From QZLE01 sp033852135 (GTDB lineage Bacteria > Pseudomonadota > Gammaproteobacteria > QZLD01), in contig JAWSVB010000008.1 of assembly GCA_033852135.1 (NCBI GenBank), forward strand, positions 145,131 through 209,130: 64,000 nt of DNA, given 5' to 3'. The stretch's first letter is position 1, and each line of letters starts with the position of its first letter. A program made the position numbers and the translations under genes. The notes under the pieces are model-generated. The model was not told the DNA's origin. It did no database searches and was given only the letters and a program-made list of their open reading frames with translations. Below are positions 55,344-64,000 of this stretch, in pieces.

Positions 55344-55761
55344 TTAGATCACCTTCATAATTAAGCAACAATATTCTTAATCATGCTCCTAGGATAATCC
55401 CTAGTCTTCCACAACCCGACTTGACTTTACGCAAAAAAAGCCTATGCAAATTAGTACCTTATACAAGTTTTTTGTTAGAAAAAAATCTTGATTAAAGCAA
55501 AATTAAACTCAAATTTATTTTGGCAAATCCCCACGAAAATGCCGCCATTAAAGGGTTAATGGGATAAAGTAAATATAGTATAAAAAACATCATTATAAAG
55601 ATGGACTGACGCATTTATTAGGAATGGCAATATCAGCAAAATCGAATATTCGCAGCTTATAATTTTATATATATCTGGTATTTAGATATCTTAATATATT
55701 TAATGATTTATGTGATATTAAGTAGAAAAATATAAATTTTTAAATGATTACAAATTACGGT
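55344..55761. other. Non-coding region with the luxI leader
   Basis: No coding frame stands out. The part next to luxI, read on the minus strand, has three GGA motifs at 55387-55389, 55398-55400 and 55408-55410. Two of them touch a small CTAGG-GATTAT-CCTAG hairpin (55389-55404), which resembles a CsrA-binding leader. I found no good lux box. The rest is AT-rich. Confidence 0.5.
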
Positions 55762-55796
55762 AAAAAAAACTGTTAGAAAAATGTATGGTAAACAGT
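55762..55796 (-). terminator. Probable terminator after the acyltransferase gene
   Basis: On the minus strand ACTGTT (55791-55796) pairs with AACAGT (55769-55774) and a run of T follows (55762-55769). The stem is short and the loop long, so it is moderate. Confidence 0.5.
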
Positions 55797-55810
55797 CAAA
55801 AATATAATAT

Positions 55811-56998
55811 TTAGGCCTGTTTAAACAGTTGTGCAGCAAGTGCATAATTTCCTGCAAAAATAACCCCTATAAAAAGCATAATCACCCAGTTTAAGAGTGA
55901 TGCAAAGATAATAATTTGATCATCACCATTAAAAAACTCATTGGCAGTAAACTTAAGCGCCATAGGCACAAAAACAACAAAAGCCATAAAAACAACCCAT
56001 GCTTTTTTCTTAGAAAAAATCTCTAACGAAGGAGCACATGAGCCAAGCCAGACGAACAAAATACTAAGAATAAATGCAACTATCCAACTAATATACTGAT
56101 TGTGCAGTTGACCTGTGATTGCTTTAGTTATAAAAAGGGCTGTGATATGTACAAATAGGAACATTAATGAATTTCTTCCGAGAAATACAATCGGCTTTGT
56201 TAATATCAAGCCTTTACATCTCATAGACCTAAAAATATAAAACATTAAAAACTGAGCTGAAGTAGCAAATAAAAAATAAGCTAACGACATATCCCATTTT
56301 TTAAATATTTCAATATCACTTAATACAATGCTATATGCTAATAAGGTTAAGGCTAAAATTAGAGCTGAAACTCCGTTCATCCAATTTTTGCAGTTGTAGC
56401 AAAAGACCCCAAGTGGGAATATGTATAACCAAGGAAAAATAGGAAAACCAGGATATTTTAATGCATCCATTCCATCTCCATATACATCCATAGGAGTGAA
56501 TAAAACACCGAAGAAAATGTCATGAATATTAAACTTATCTGCAATAAATTTAACTGCAACAATCAACAAGGCTACTATCAAAAATATGTAATTACATGGT
56601 TTTGCATACTTTTGTAGCAAGAAAACAAATATACCTCCGAAAGCTATAATTTGTAATATCTCCCACGCATATAAATTTAATAATAGATGGGGTAGTTGAC
56701 CATTGAATGAAAGCCCAATGACCCCAATTAATAGGTATGTTATTAACACTCCCTTTGTATTGTACCGTTTGGCCTGAAACGCCGCTGTTATGCCAGTAAC
56801 AGCAAAGAAAAAGTAAGGAGCAATTCCACAAATAAAAACACTTAAATATGCAATATCATCTGCAGGATTAATTATTCCAAGATGGGCGACCATCATCAAT
56901 AAACACCCAAATGCTTTGATGTAATCTAGGGTATTATCTCTTTCAGAATTTACTTTTAAAGTCTGTACTGGTTGCGCCATCGGTTCAGAATTGCTCAT
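55811..56998 (-). CDS. Membrane acyltransferase-3-like protein
   Basis: A 395-residue protein with about ten to eleven hydrophobic helices. It begins TLDYIKAFGCLLMMVAHLG, the acyltransferase-3 or heparan N-acetyltransferase-like start with the catalytic histidine in MVAHLG near 42. FLGRNSLMFLFVHI near the C-terminal third is also typical. It is distinct from the OafA-type protein at 345. It lies between luxI and the tolC gene on the same strand, with terminators on both sides. Its acyl acceptor is unknown; acylation of a secreted product of the neighbouring NRPS operon or of a surface glycan is possible. Confidence 0.7.
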   Translation of the reverse strand: MSNSEPMAQPVQTLKVNSERDNTLDYIKAFGCLLMMVAHLGIINPADDIAYLSVFICGIAPYFFFAVTGITAAFQAKRYNTKGVLITYLLIGVIGLSFNGQLPHLLLNLYAWEILQIIAFGGIFVFLLQKYAKPCNYIFLIVALLIVAVKFIADKFNIHDIFFGVLFTPMDVYGDGMDALKYPGFPIFPWLYIFPLGVFCYNCKNWMNGVSALILALTLLAYSIVLSDIEIFKKWDMSLAYFLFATSAQFLMFYIFRSMRCKGLILTKPIVFLGRNSLMFLFVHITALFITKAITGQLHNQYISWIVAFILSILFVWLGSCAPSLEIFSKKKAWVVFMAFVVFVPMALKFTANEFFNGDDQIIIFASLLNWVIMLFIGVIFAGNYALAAQLFKQA

Positions 56999-57052
56999 TT
57001 TTATATTTCTTATTTATTAATTAGTATTAATTACAGATTCACGCTCATAGAA

Positions 57053-57082
57053 TTAAAGTGGAGCAAAATACTCCACCTTTAA
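57053..57082 (-). terminator. Hairpin after the tolC-type gene
   Basis: GTGGAG (57058-57063) pairs with CTCCAC (57071-57076), extended by TTAAA/TTTAA with one bulged base. On the minus strand it lies just after the tolC stop and ends in TTTAATTCTA. Confidence 0.55.
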
Positions 57083-57098
57083 TCTCTATATTGAATTA

Positions 57099-58433
57099 TT
57101 AGTTAAGGTATTTATCTAACCTTGAAATATCTTTATCTTCAAGAACACCAGCTACTAACTTTAGTTTTAGGCTATTAATAATAAAGTCATATTTAGCATC
57201 AGCAAAAATTTTCTCGGCTGTATAAAACCTACGCTCTGCATCCAGAACTTCAAGCAAGGTTCTTATCCCTATTTCATACCCTTTTTTTGCTGATTTTACC
57301 GCATTTTTACTCGACATAATTGTTTGTTCAGCAGCTTCAATTCTATGTTCTCCAACTTTAAGTTTGTTGAAGTAATTTTTAGCCCCCTGACGAGCTAATT
57401 GCTTTTGCAGCTCAAGGTTTGCCCTTGCCTCTTGATTAACATGGTAGGACCTCCTTACTTCGGAACTTACACCACCACCAGCATAAAGAGGGATATTGAC
57501 ATTAATTACGACATTGGAAGCTGTATATTCATAATCAAAATCATTACCCTCATAATTAGCGCCGTTATTGCTACTATCAATATACGAAGCTCTCAAATTA
57601 ACTTTTGGATAGTGGCGCCCTTTTACCTCATCAACATTTGATTTAGTTGCTTCATACGCGAACTCAGCAGCTTTTACAGACAAACTTTTTCTCTCTGCTT
57701 TAGAAACCCAATGATCAAGCTTACGTGGTGCGGGAAAGCCAATAGGAAGCTTACGTGAAAAATCCATAAGCTCTGTATAGCTTTTACCTGTAAGTAAGGT
57801 GATATTTTCTAAGTTAAGGTCAACTTCACCCTCTGCTACGATACGATTAAGCTTTACTGCATCGTAAACAGCCTCCGCCTCATATAAATCTGTTTCAGAG
57901 ATAAGTCCATCTTTAAGACGCTTTCTTGCGTTTTCCAGCTGTTGCTTTACTACTCTCTCCTCTTCTTTAGCGATAACAAGAGAGTTTTGGGCTCGAAGAA
58001 CTTCTATATATGAAGTTGCTACCCTTAATATCAGCTGCTTTTTTGCTACCTCAAGATCAGTACTTGATTTATTTTCAAGTTGTTTTGCTGCCTTATATCC
58101 ATACCAAATCTCAGCATCAAAAAGAGGTTGTGTAACATTTACCCCGTAGCCATTAATATCATATGAATCACTATAGTCGATGGAAGTTGCATTATTTTTA
58201 TTCTCCATCTCCTCTCTTCCTGTAAAAGCATTAAAGTTGGCAGTTGGCAGCATTCTTGCCATTGCCTGAGGAACAACTTCCTGCTGATTATTTCTTGCTG
58301 CTTGTGCGACTGCCATTCTGCCGTCATTATTCTTAGCTAGCTCATAAATCTCAGTTAAATCTGAAGCTGATGCCGTTGATGCTCCACTAGCTAGTAAAAC
58401 GAATGACAAAGTTGTTAGACCTAGTTTTATCAT
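57099..58433 (-). CDS. TolC-family outer-membrane efflux protein
   Basis: A 444-residue protein with a signal peptide (LSFVLLASGASTASA). The two outer-membrane-efflux repeats show VTQPLFDAEIWYGYKAAKQ and INVNIPLYAGGGVSSEVRRS, and long helices include RRFYTAEKIFADAKYDFIINSLKLK as a TolC-type end. It is close to E. coli TolC in size and motif order. It is the last gene of the NRPS-adaptor-RND operon, two bases after the pump stop, and should supply the outer-membrane channel of that pump. Confidence 0.9.
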   Translation of the reverse strand: MIKLGLTTLSFVLLASGASTASASDLTEIYELAKNNDGRMAVAQAARNNQQEVVPQAMARMLPTANFNAFTGREEMENKNNATSIDYSDSYDINGYGVNVTQPLFDAEIWYGYKAAKQLENKSSTDLEVAKKQLILRVATSYIEVLRAQNSLVIAKEEERVVKQQLENARKRLKDGLISETDLYEAEAVYDAVKLNRIVAEGEVDLNLENITLLTGKSYTELMDFSRKLPIGFPAPRKLDHWVSKAERKSLSVKAAEFAYEATKSNVDEVKGRHYPKVNLRASYIDSSNNGANYEGNDFDYEYTASNVVINVNIPLYAGGGVSSEVRRSYHVNQEARANLELQKQLARQGAKNYFNKLKVGEHRIEAAEQTIMSSKNAVKSAKKGYEIGIRTLLEVLDAERRFYTAEKIFADAKYDFIINSLKLKLVAGVLEDKDISRLDKYLN

Positions 58434-58435
58434 GA

Positions 58436-61400
58436 TTATTTATTACCTCTATTTTGAATATATTCTTCATAGCCATCACCCCATCCAGCTTCCCACCCAG
58501 CTGTGATCTCAATGACTTTGAATGGACAACTATTTGGCTTTCCTGATAAACCTGCAGCATATCCTAAGTTATATGCCTCATCTAAATCCTGAGGAGCTCC
58601 ACCTGCCATAACCCCAACAGATCTACTAATTTCGGCTCGTTTATTGAGAAACCACTGCGTCGAATCTTCTAAAATTTTATACAATGATGGCACCAAAAAT
58701 AGCGATAAAACTGTCGCAAATAGCACTCCAAATGCTAAAGATACGGCCATTGGAATTAGAAACTGAGCCTGCCAACTCCGCTCAGATATCATTGGCAACA
58801 AGCCGACAAAAGTTGTGATCGAGGTTAAAACTATAGGCCGGAAACGAAGGGCCCCTGCGCTCCTTACAGCTTGATCGACCGTTTCACCTGCTCTTCGCGC
58901 TTTATTAATAGCGTCAATAAGTACAAGATTGTCATTAACTACAACACCAAATACTGCAAGAAGCCCAAAATTTGACCATGTAGACAACTCTACACCAGTT
59001 ATCAAATGCCCTAAAATTGCACCAATAGCACCAAATGGTATGGCTGACATCACAATAAGCGGTTGTGCATATGACTTAAAGGCAACTGCCATAAGAACAT
59101 ACATAACCAACATACAAATAACAGATATCTCAACCATTCCCTGGCTGAAATCTTCTTGATTTTTTTGGTAGCCAGATAGTTTCCATGAAACCCCTGGGTA
59201 ATCTTTTTGTAGGTTAACTAAAAACTTTGCATAAACTTCTTTAGATAGTTTATCTAATGGTATCAATTGCTCATTTACAGCTGCACTTACATTAACGAGT
59301 CTTTTGCCATTTTCCCTAGTTATCCAAATTGGAGCTTTTCCATATTGAATATCTGCAATGCTTATTAATGGTGTCTCTGATCCATCAGGTAATTTAACCA
59401 TCATATGCTCAAGATCCCATAGTGTAGAGCTACTATCTTTCGGATAGCGAACAATCACTTTTACTTCATCCTGACCTTTTTGGATATTTTGTGCCACTAT
59501 ACCAAAAAACTCTTGTCTTACTTGACGCGCGAGTTCGGTTTCAGATATTCCCAAGTCTTTAGCATAGTTCTTTAAGCTAAGTTTTAACTCAGGCCTTCCT
59601 AATTCAAAAGAGTCTTCAATTTCATAAACTCCATCATATTCAGTGAGGATCTTTTTTAATCCAATAGATGCGCTTTTAATTTGTTTAATATCACTTCCGC
59701 TTAATTCAATACTAAATCTTGGCTTTGCAGAGCTGAATGATGAGATGTAATTATGCCTAATTGCACCACTAATTTTTCCTGCTTTTATACGCCAGCGCAT
59801 AGCTATCTCATCTGCTGATAGCATTCTATGCTCAGATGGCGTTAGCTCGATAATAACCTCACCAATATTATCTGAAGAACCTGCACCTGCCGTAGAAATC
59901 ATCCCCTTGATCTGGTCGTATTCAAATTCGTTTTTGAGTTCCTGTTTTAATGATATAGCTGCAATTTCTAGCTGTTTTACAGCTACTTTGGTTTTTTCAA
60001 TCGATGTACCCATCGAAAAAACAACTGTAGAAGCTACGCTTTCAGCTTCAATATCCTGATCTTGTCCAGTTCCAATAAGACCACTATCAGATAAACCTCC
60101 GCAAATGATAAATGCCCCAATAAAAATTGCTAAAACTATGTAGCGAATCTTCAAGGCAGCTTCTAGAGCAGGCTTGTATACATGTTCAACAATATTTTCA
60201 ATTAATAGATTAAACTGCTCGCGAAATGTATTGAGCCATTTAAATCTATTTTTTTTCAGCGAGTTAATCTCAGAAAGATGAGCTGGGAGAATAAGCAAAG
60301 ATTCCACTAATGAGACTATGAGAGTAAGTATCACAACAATGGGTAGTATTGAAATCAAGCGCCCTTTAGAACCTTCAAAAAATAATAATGATGAGAAGGC
60401 AACAATGGTAGTTAACGTTGCAAATATTACCGGTTTATATACCTCTAATGTTCCCTGTATCGATGCTTTAACACCAAACACACCTTTTTGATGTTGCAAG
60501 AATATGCTTTCACCGACAACAATTGCATCATCAACAACTATTCCTAATACCAATATAAATGCGAATAAAGAGATCATATTTAATGAGCCATCAAAAAATG
60601 GCAGTAAAGCTAATGTTCCAAGAAAAGAGATTGGAATACCTGCGCTAACCCAAAAAGAGAGCCTGGTACGCAAAAATAGTAATAGCATGATAAAAACTAA
60701 AATTAAGCCTGTGATGGCGTTACCTACTAGAAGGTCTAGGCAACTGGTAAATATGCTAGCGGTATCATTATAAAGAGAAAGCTTAATACCATCAGGGAGG
60801 GTCGGGGAAACTTTATTAATATACTGCTGCATCGTCTCTGAAATATCAGTCACTTTCTCGTTACCAACTCGATAAACTGAAACCGACACCGCAGGTTCGC
60901 CATTAAATCTTGTTACTGACCTGCCTTCCAGACCATCTATAACTTGAGCAACATCTGCAATTACAACACGCCCACCATCGTCATATGACTTAAGAATAAT
61001 ATTCTCAAAACTACTGATATCTTGCACTTGAGCTAAAGTTATTACCGAAACCTCACCTCTTTCAGTATGAATTATTCCTCCAGGTACATCTATCGCAGCG
61101 CTGCTGATTGCATTTGTGATGTCATCAAAAGTCACCCCATACCTGAGCATTAAATCTTTTGATACTTCAACAGAAACCTCGTAAGGGCGAGAGTCAGTGA
61201 TCTCAGCTTGTGAGATCTGCGGCATATCAACTAACTCAAGCCTGATTTTTTCTGCAATTTTCTTTAAAGTTTTCTCATTAGTTTTGCCAAATACCATGAT
61301 TTTGGCAACGCCAGCTCTAAAGTTATTGATAGCAACAATAGGTTTTTCAGCGCTAACTGGAAGTGATTGGATTGAATCTATTTTAGCTTTTACCTGTTCT

Positions 61401-61717
61401 AAAACCTCTCGTGCCGAGTAATCAAAATCAACATAAAGAGTTGTAGTGCCAATATCTTCCGCTGCAAATGAAACGATCCTATCTATCCCATCAATTTCTG
61501 AAACTGCAGCTTCAATTCGTGAACAGATAGCTGACTCGATCTCTGTTGGCGAAGCCCCAAAATAGGGAACTGATATAGCTATGCTATCAAGCTTCATATT
61601 AGGAACGATTTCACGGCGCAACTGTGGTACTGAATACAGACCAACAACTAGAATAATCAGCATTAAGAGATTAGCTGCAACTCTATTTTGGGCAAACCAA
61701 GAGATTATGAGATTCAT
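58436..61717 (-). CDS. RND-family efflux pump with C-terminal RMF-like domain
   Basis: A 1093-residue inner-membrane pump with twelve helices. It opens with SWFAQNRVAANLLMLIILVV. Proton-relay aspartates lie in GIVVDDAIVVGESI, and the second half has GVVVNDNLVLIDAIN and FRPIVLTSITTFVGLLPM. The RND body ends near residue 1030. The last 50 residues (about 1045-1090, encoded at 58439-58585) read LGYAAGLSGKPNSCPF, then GWEAGWGDGYEEY. This matches the ribosome modulation factor pattern GYxAGxxG...CP...W..GW. Such a tail is not usual on RND pumps. The rest fits a HAE1-like pump that would export the NRPS product. Confidence 0.88.
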   Translation of the reverse strand: MNLIISWFAQNRVAANLLMLIILVVGLYSVPQLRREIVPNMKLDSIAISVPYFGASPTEIESAICSRIEAAVSEIDGIDRIVSFAAEDIGTTTLYVDFDYSAREVLEQVKAKIDSIQSLPVSAEKPIVAINNFRAGVAKIMVFGKTNEKTLKKIAEKIRLELVDMPQISQAEITDSRPYEVSVEVSKDLMLRYGVTFDDITNAISSAAIDVPGGIIHTERGEVSVITLAQVQDISSFENIILKSYDDGGRVVIADVAQVIDGLEGRSVTRFNGEPAVSVSVYRVGNEKVTDISETMQQYINKVSPTLPDGIKLSLYNDTASIFTSCLDLLVGNAITGLILVFIMLLLFLRTRLSFWVSAGIPISFLGTLALLPFFDGSLNMISLFAFILVLGIVVDDAIVVGESIFLQHQKGVFGVKASIQGTLEVYKPVIFATLTTIVAFSSLLFFEGSKGRLISILPIVVILTLIVSLVESLLILPAHLSEINSLKKNRFKWLNTFREQFNLLIENIVEHVYKPALEAALKIRYIVLAIFIGAFIICGGLSDSGLIGTGQDQDIEAESVASTVVFSMGTSIEKTKVAVKQLEIAAISLKQELKNEFEYDQIKGMISTAGAGSSDNIGEVIIELTPSEHRMLSADEIAMRWRIKAGKISGAIRHNYISSFSSAKPRFSIELSGSDIKQIKSASIGLKKILTEYDGVYEIEDSFELGRPELKLSLKNYAKDLGISETELARQVRQEFFGIVAQNIQKGQDEVKVIVRYPKDSSSTLWDLEHMMVKLPDGSETPLISIADIQYGKAPIWITRENGKRLVNVSAAVNEQLIPLDKLSKEVYAKFLVNLQKDYPGVSWKLSGYQKNQEDFSQGMVEISVICMLVMYVLMAVAFKSYAQPLIVMSAIPFGAIGAILGHLITGVELSTWSNFGLLAVFGVVVNDNLVLIDAINKARRAGETVDQAVRSAGALRFRPIVLTSITTFVGLLPMISERSWQAQFLIPMAVSLAFGVLFATVLSLFLVPSLYKILEDSTQWFLNKRAEISRSVGVMAGGAPQDLDEAYNLGYAAGLSGKPNSCPFKVIEITAGWEAGWGDGYEEYIQNRGNK

Positions 61718-61728
61718 TTCAAACCTTA

Positions 61729-62931
61729 TTATTCAGTAGTATTTACAGCTTCTTTGCTATCTTCAGATGTCATTGATGCAGATGATTCAGTCGCAATAGG
61801 ATTTAGCTCAGACTCAGCTATAACTTTTACTTTCATGCCATCAACAATAAGATTCATTGGGGTCATAACTACCTTTGAACCTTGTTCTAATCCTGAGCTT
61901 ATATACACTTTATCTTTGCCTTTATACTTAATCACAACATCAACTATTTTGATCCGTGATTCAGCATCTAAAACCAATACTTTGCTATCTTCAAATAGGA
62001 TATTTCTAGGCAATACCATGATGTCGTGAAGCCACTTCCCTGCAATTGTGGCTTTTATATATTGGCCAGCTCTAAGCGCTATTCCATTATTTTTAGGAGT
62101 AGAAATAAAAGGGTCCTTTAATTCAGCCACCACATAATTCAAACGGTTAGAAGCATCTACCAAGCCTTCTGCTCGCACTATTTTGCCTGTCCAGGTATTT
62201 GTATCTTTTCCTAATATATTTATAACTACTTCTGGATAGTTATCTTCATTCACATCACCAGCAGTATGTAGTATTGCACCATCAATTAATTCGAACTGTA
62301 GGTCTGATAATGGCAAGCGAATTTCAGCGACATCAATTGCATAAATTTCGAACAATGGGACACCAGTTGCTGCAATCTGCCCTGTACCAACACTAACTGA
62401 TATAATTCTCCCATCAAATGGGGCTTTTATTTTAGTCTGCTTAACACGTTGTTGTGCAAGATCTAAACTAGCCTTGGCAGCTGAATAAGTCGCCCTTGCC
62501 TCTTGTAATAGTGCTTTCGCACCGCGATTTTTAGCTTGTTTTAGACCAAGATTAGCTTTAGCTAAAACAGCTTTAGCCTGCGAAACTTCGAGACTGTACT
62601 GAGATTTATCAATTTCAAGCAGCAAATCACCTTTTTTTACAAATCTTCCACTCTCAAGCAATGGTGAAACACTTAAAATTCTCCCTCCTACTTCAGATGC
62701 AACTTGCAGAGTAACTTTCGGCTGAACTACCCCTTGCGTGAAAATGGGAATACTTACATCTTGCATAAATATTTCACTGACAGCCACTTGAGGAAGCTCA
62801 TCCTGAACAGTTTGATAAGACAGATTATTCTTCATACTGCTTAGAAATATGCCAAAAACTAAGGCCAATATTACTATCGCAATAGGAATAAATTTATTTG
62901 AACTTAACTTATCAATTAGACCCTGACTCAT
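61729..62931 (-). CDS. RND efflux adaptor (membrane fusion protein)
   Basis: A 400-residue adaptor from the ATG ending at 62931. The open frame runs 16 codons further into the NRPS gene, but AAGGTGG lies five bases before this ATG and a membrane anchor follows at once (FIPIAIVILALVFGIFLSS). The lipoyl domain (VGGRILSVSPLLESGRFVKK), a coiled coil at about 90-150 and the beta-barrel (KAPFDGRIISVSVGTGQ) are in order. It overlaps the NRPS stop by 20 bases and precedes the pump by 11 bases. Confidence 0.9.
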   Translation of the reverse strand: MSQGLIDKLSSNKFIPIAIVILALVFGIFLSSMKNNLSYQTVQDELPQVAVSEIFMQDVSIPIFTQGVVQPKVTLQVASEVGGRILSVSPLLESGRFVKKGDLLLEIDKSQYSLEVSQAKAVLAKANLGLKQAKNRGAKALLQEARATYSAAKASLDLAQQRVKQTKIKAPFDGRIISVSVGTGQIAATGVPLFEIYAIDVAEIRLPLSDLQFELIDGAILHTAGDVNEDNYPEVVINILGKDTNTWTGKIVRAEGLVDASNRLNYVVAELKDPFISTPKNNGIALRAGQYIKATIAGKWLHDIMVLPRNILFEDSKVLVLDAESRIKIVDVVIKYKGKDKVYISSGLEQGSKVVMTPMNLIVDGMKVKVIAESELNPIATESSASMTSEDSKEAVNTTE

Positions 62932-64000
62932 TAATCCACCTTGTAATTTTAATTGCCAAATCTGAGGCATTTTCTTCATCTAGCATCCCTTCATGGGAGC
63001 CAGAAACAATATCTCTTTTGAAATTTCCCTGAGTAATTCTTTCCCAGCCGGAATGAAGTTCGTATTCGATACATTCTTCAGCTGCAAAATATGTAATATC
63101 ACCGTTATATGGCTTTAATTTATATTGTAGTGCCATCATGGTATTGGTTCGAACTATTTCAAGTATGCGTTCTGACAAAGAAACATTTAAACCTGGATAC
63201 ACCATACCAGCTTTTATAGCTTGCTCATACAAGTATTTAACTTGGTGTTTCGGGTTTAAGCTCAGGTACTTAGCTTGATGTTCAGCTGCATTTTCGCCAA
63301 ATAAAGCAAACAGTAGAACTGTATCTACACAATGCGATCCATCCACTAAAGATAACACCTGCTCTGTATGAAATGTATTCATCAAACCAAGGTCTACTTT
63401 TTCACCCAGCGATATAAGCTGCTGCGCTACTTCATATGCGACGAGGCCACCAAAACAGTGCCCTGCAATTTGGTAAGGACCACGGGGCTGTTTATCCCTA
63501 ATAACACTTATGTAATAGCTAGCCATAGAAGCAAGATCTTGCATTGGATCTTGCCCATCCTCCAACCCAAAAGCCTGAATAGCATAAATAGGAAAATCAG
63601 ACTCAATTGCATGAGCCAATGGCTTATATGAAAATACTAATCCATAGCCAGGATGTATCAAGAAAAGGGGGTTATTACAGCCGCTCTCTTTTAAAGCAAC
63701 TAATGGTGTCCACGAAGCCGAACCTTCAGTCTCAATCAATTCTGATAACTGAGCGATATTTTGGGATCCAAATATTGAGGACAAAGGCAGTTTGCATTTA
63801 ATCTCTTTTTCAATCCGGCTAAGCAATTTCACGCCAGTGAGTGAATGTCCACCAAGCTCAAAGAAGTTATCATAGATACCAACCTCTTCCAGGTTTAACA
63901 CCTCTTTCCAGATCTCAACTAGCTGTCTTTGTGTTTCAGTCTCAGCCTTTGCATATTCAATGCTGCGCTCAACCTGGCTTTTCGCTAACTCTTCTCTGTC
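62912..64000 (-). CDS. Nonribosomal peptide synthetase, C-terminal carrier and thioesterase domains (N-terminus beyond window)
   Basis: The 362 visible residues are the end of a larger protein that runs past 64000. Residues about 20-95 are a peptidyl carrier domain with DNFFELGGHSL (phosphopantetheine Ser53). The rest is a type I thioesterase that would release the chain. Its nucleophile elbow reads AGHCFGG, so Cys182 (codon 63455-63457) replaces the usual serine. The position of the usual aspartate, 26 residues later, is Asn208 in GLMNTF. The histidine is kept in SGSHEGML near 335. A standalone thioesterase is ruled out by the fused carrier. The product is unknown; the pump genes downstream suggest it is exported. 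Confidence 0.88.
   Translation of the reverse strand, partial: DREELAKSQVERSIEYAKAETETQRQLVEIWKEVLNLEEVGIYDNFFELGGHSLTGVKLLSRIEKEIKCKLPLSSIFGSQNIAQLSELIETEGSASWTPLVALKESGCNNPLFLIHPGYGLVFSYKPLAHAIESDFPIYAIQAFGLEDGQDPMQDLASMASYYISVIRDKQPRGPYQIAGHCFGGLVAYEVAQQLISLGEKVDLGLMNTFHTEQVLSLVDGSHCVDTVLLFALFGENAAEHQAKYLSLNPKHQVKYLYEQAIKAGMVYPGLNVSLSERILEIVRTNTMMALQYKLKPYNGDITYFAAEECIEYELHSGWERITQGNFKRDIVSGSHEGMLDEENASDLAIKITRWINESGSN

Noticed and set aside
55344..55500. A lux box upstream of the luxI-type gene
   Set aside because: I looked for a 20-base dyad of the ACCTGTA...TACAGGT type and found none good enough to report.
1..64000. CRISPR arrays, insertion sequences, tRNA or rRNA genes
   Set aside because: No regularly spaced repeats, transposase-like proteins, CCA-ended cloverleaf sequences or rRNA motifs were found on reading the intergenic regions.

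Overview
This window looks like part of the chromosome of an AT-rich gammaproteobacterium. That reading rests on RapA, a lexA-sulA pair with a canonical SOS box, the long forms of PstC and PstA, YgiQ, a CsrB/RsmZ-type small RNA, a LuxI-type autoinducer synthase and RND/TolC export. The genus cannot be fixed from the sequence alone. Genes are tightly packed, with many ATGA or TAATG stop/start overlaps. I saw no rRNA, tRNA, insertion sequence, phage or CRISPR array.

Layout. 1-282: the N-terminal part of an arsenate reductase. 345-7084 (minus): a cell-surface glycan cluster with relatives of the mycobacterial DprE1/DprE2 epimerase pair, a HAD-UbiA fusion, a GT-C-like membrane protein and an acyltransferase. 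Together they suggest polyprenyl-phosphate-D-arabinose synthesis and use. 7244-15177: housekeeping and small accessory genes (YgiQ, a hydrolase, a glutaredoxin, a DUF2520 protein, an iron-type ABC permease and ATPase, a DUF2238 protein, an XRE-2TM regulator). 15246-18086 (minus): rapA.

18259-24223 (plus): a compact four-gene operon. It encodes a TackOD1/degenerate-GGDEF protein, a processive-type GT2 membrane glycosyltransferase, a TolC-like protein fused to a probable TIM-barrel domain, and a HlyD-type adaptor. This reads as an exopolysaccharide synthesis and export machine of unusual architecture, and is the best candidate for an undescribed system. 24322-33125: phoBR and pstSCAB-phoU, with recognisable Pho boxes. 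33233-34508 (minus): sulA and lexA. 34652-40670: a 5'-nucleotidase, a CBS-GGDEF protein and a large hybrid histidine kinase.

40702-50499 (minus): branched-chain amino-acid metabolism (cimA, leuB, leuD, leuC) and a complete livFGMHJ transporter. 50668-50856 (minus): a CsrB/RsmZ-like small RNA with GGA-bearing hairpins, a strong terminator and a possible GacA site. 51149-53809: topA. 53863-55343 (minus): a response regulator with a hexanucleotide repeat and a luxI-type gene whose leader carries GGA motifs. 55811-56998 (minus): a second acyltransferase. 57099-64000 (minus): the end of a nonribosomal peptide synthetase (carrier plus thioesterase), an adaptor, an RND pump with an RMF-like tail, and TolC, suggesting synthesis and export of a peptide product. 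The Rsm-type RNA, quorum signal and NRPS lie within about 13 kb, so a Gac/Rsm and quorum-controlled secondary metabolite is a reasonable but unproven reading.
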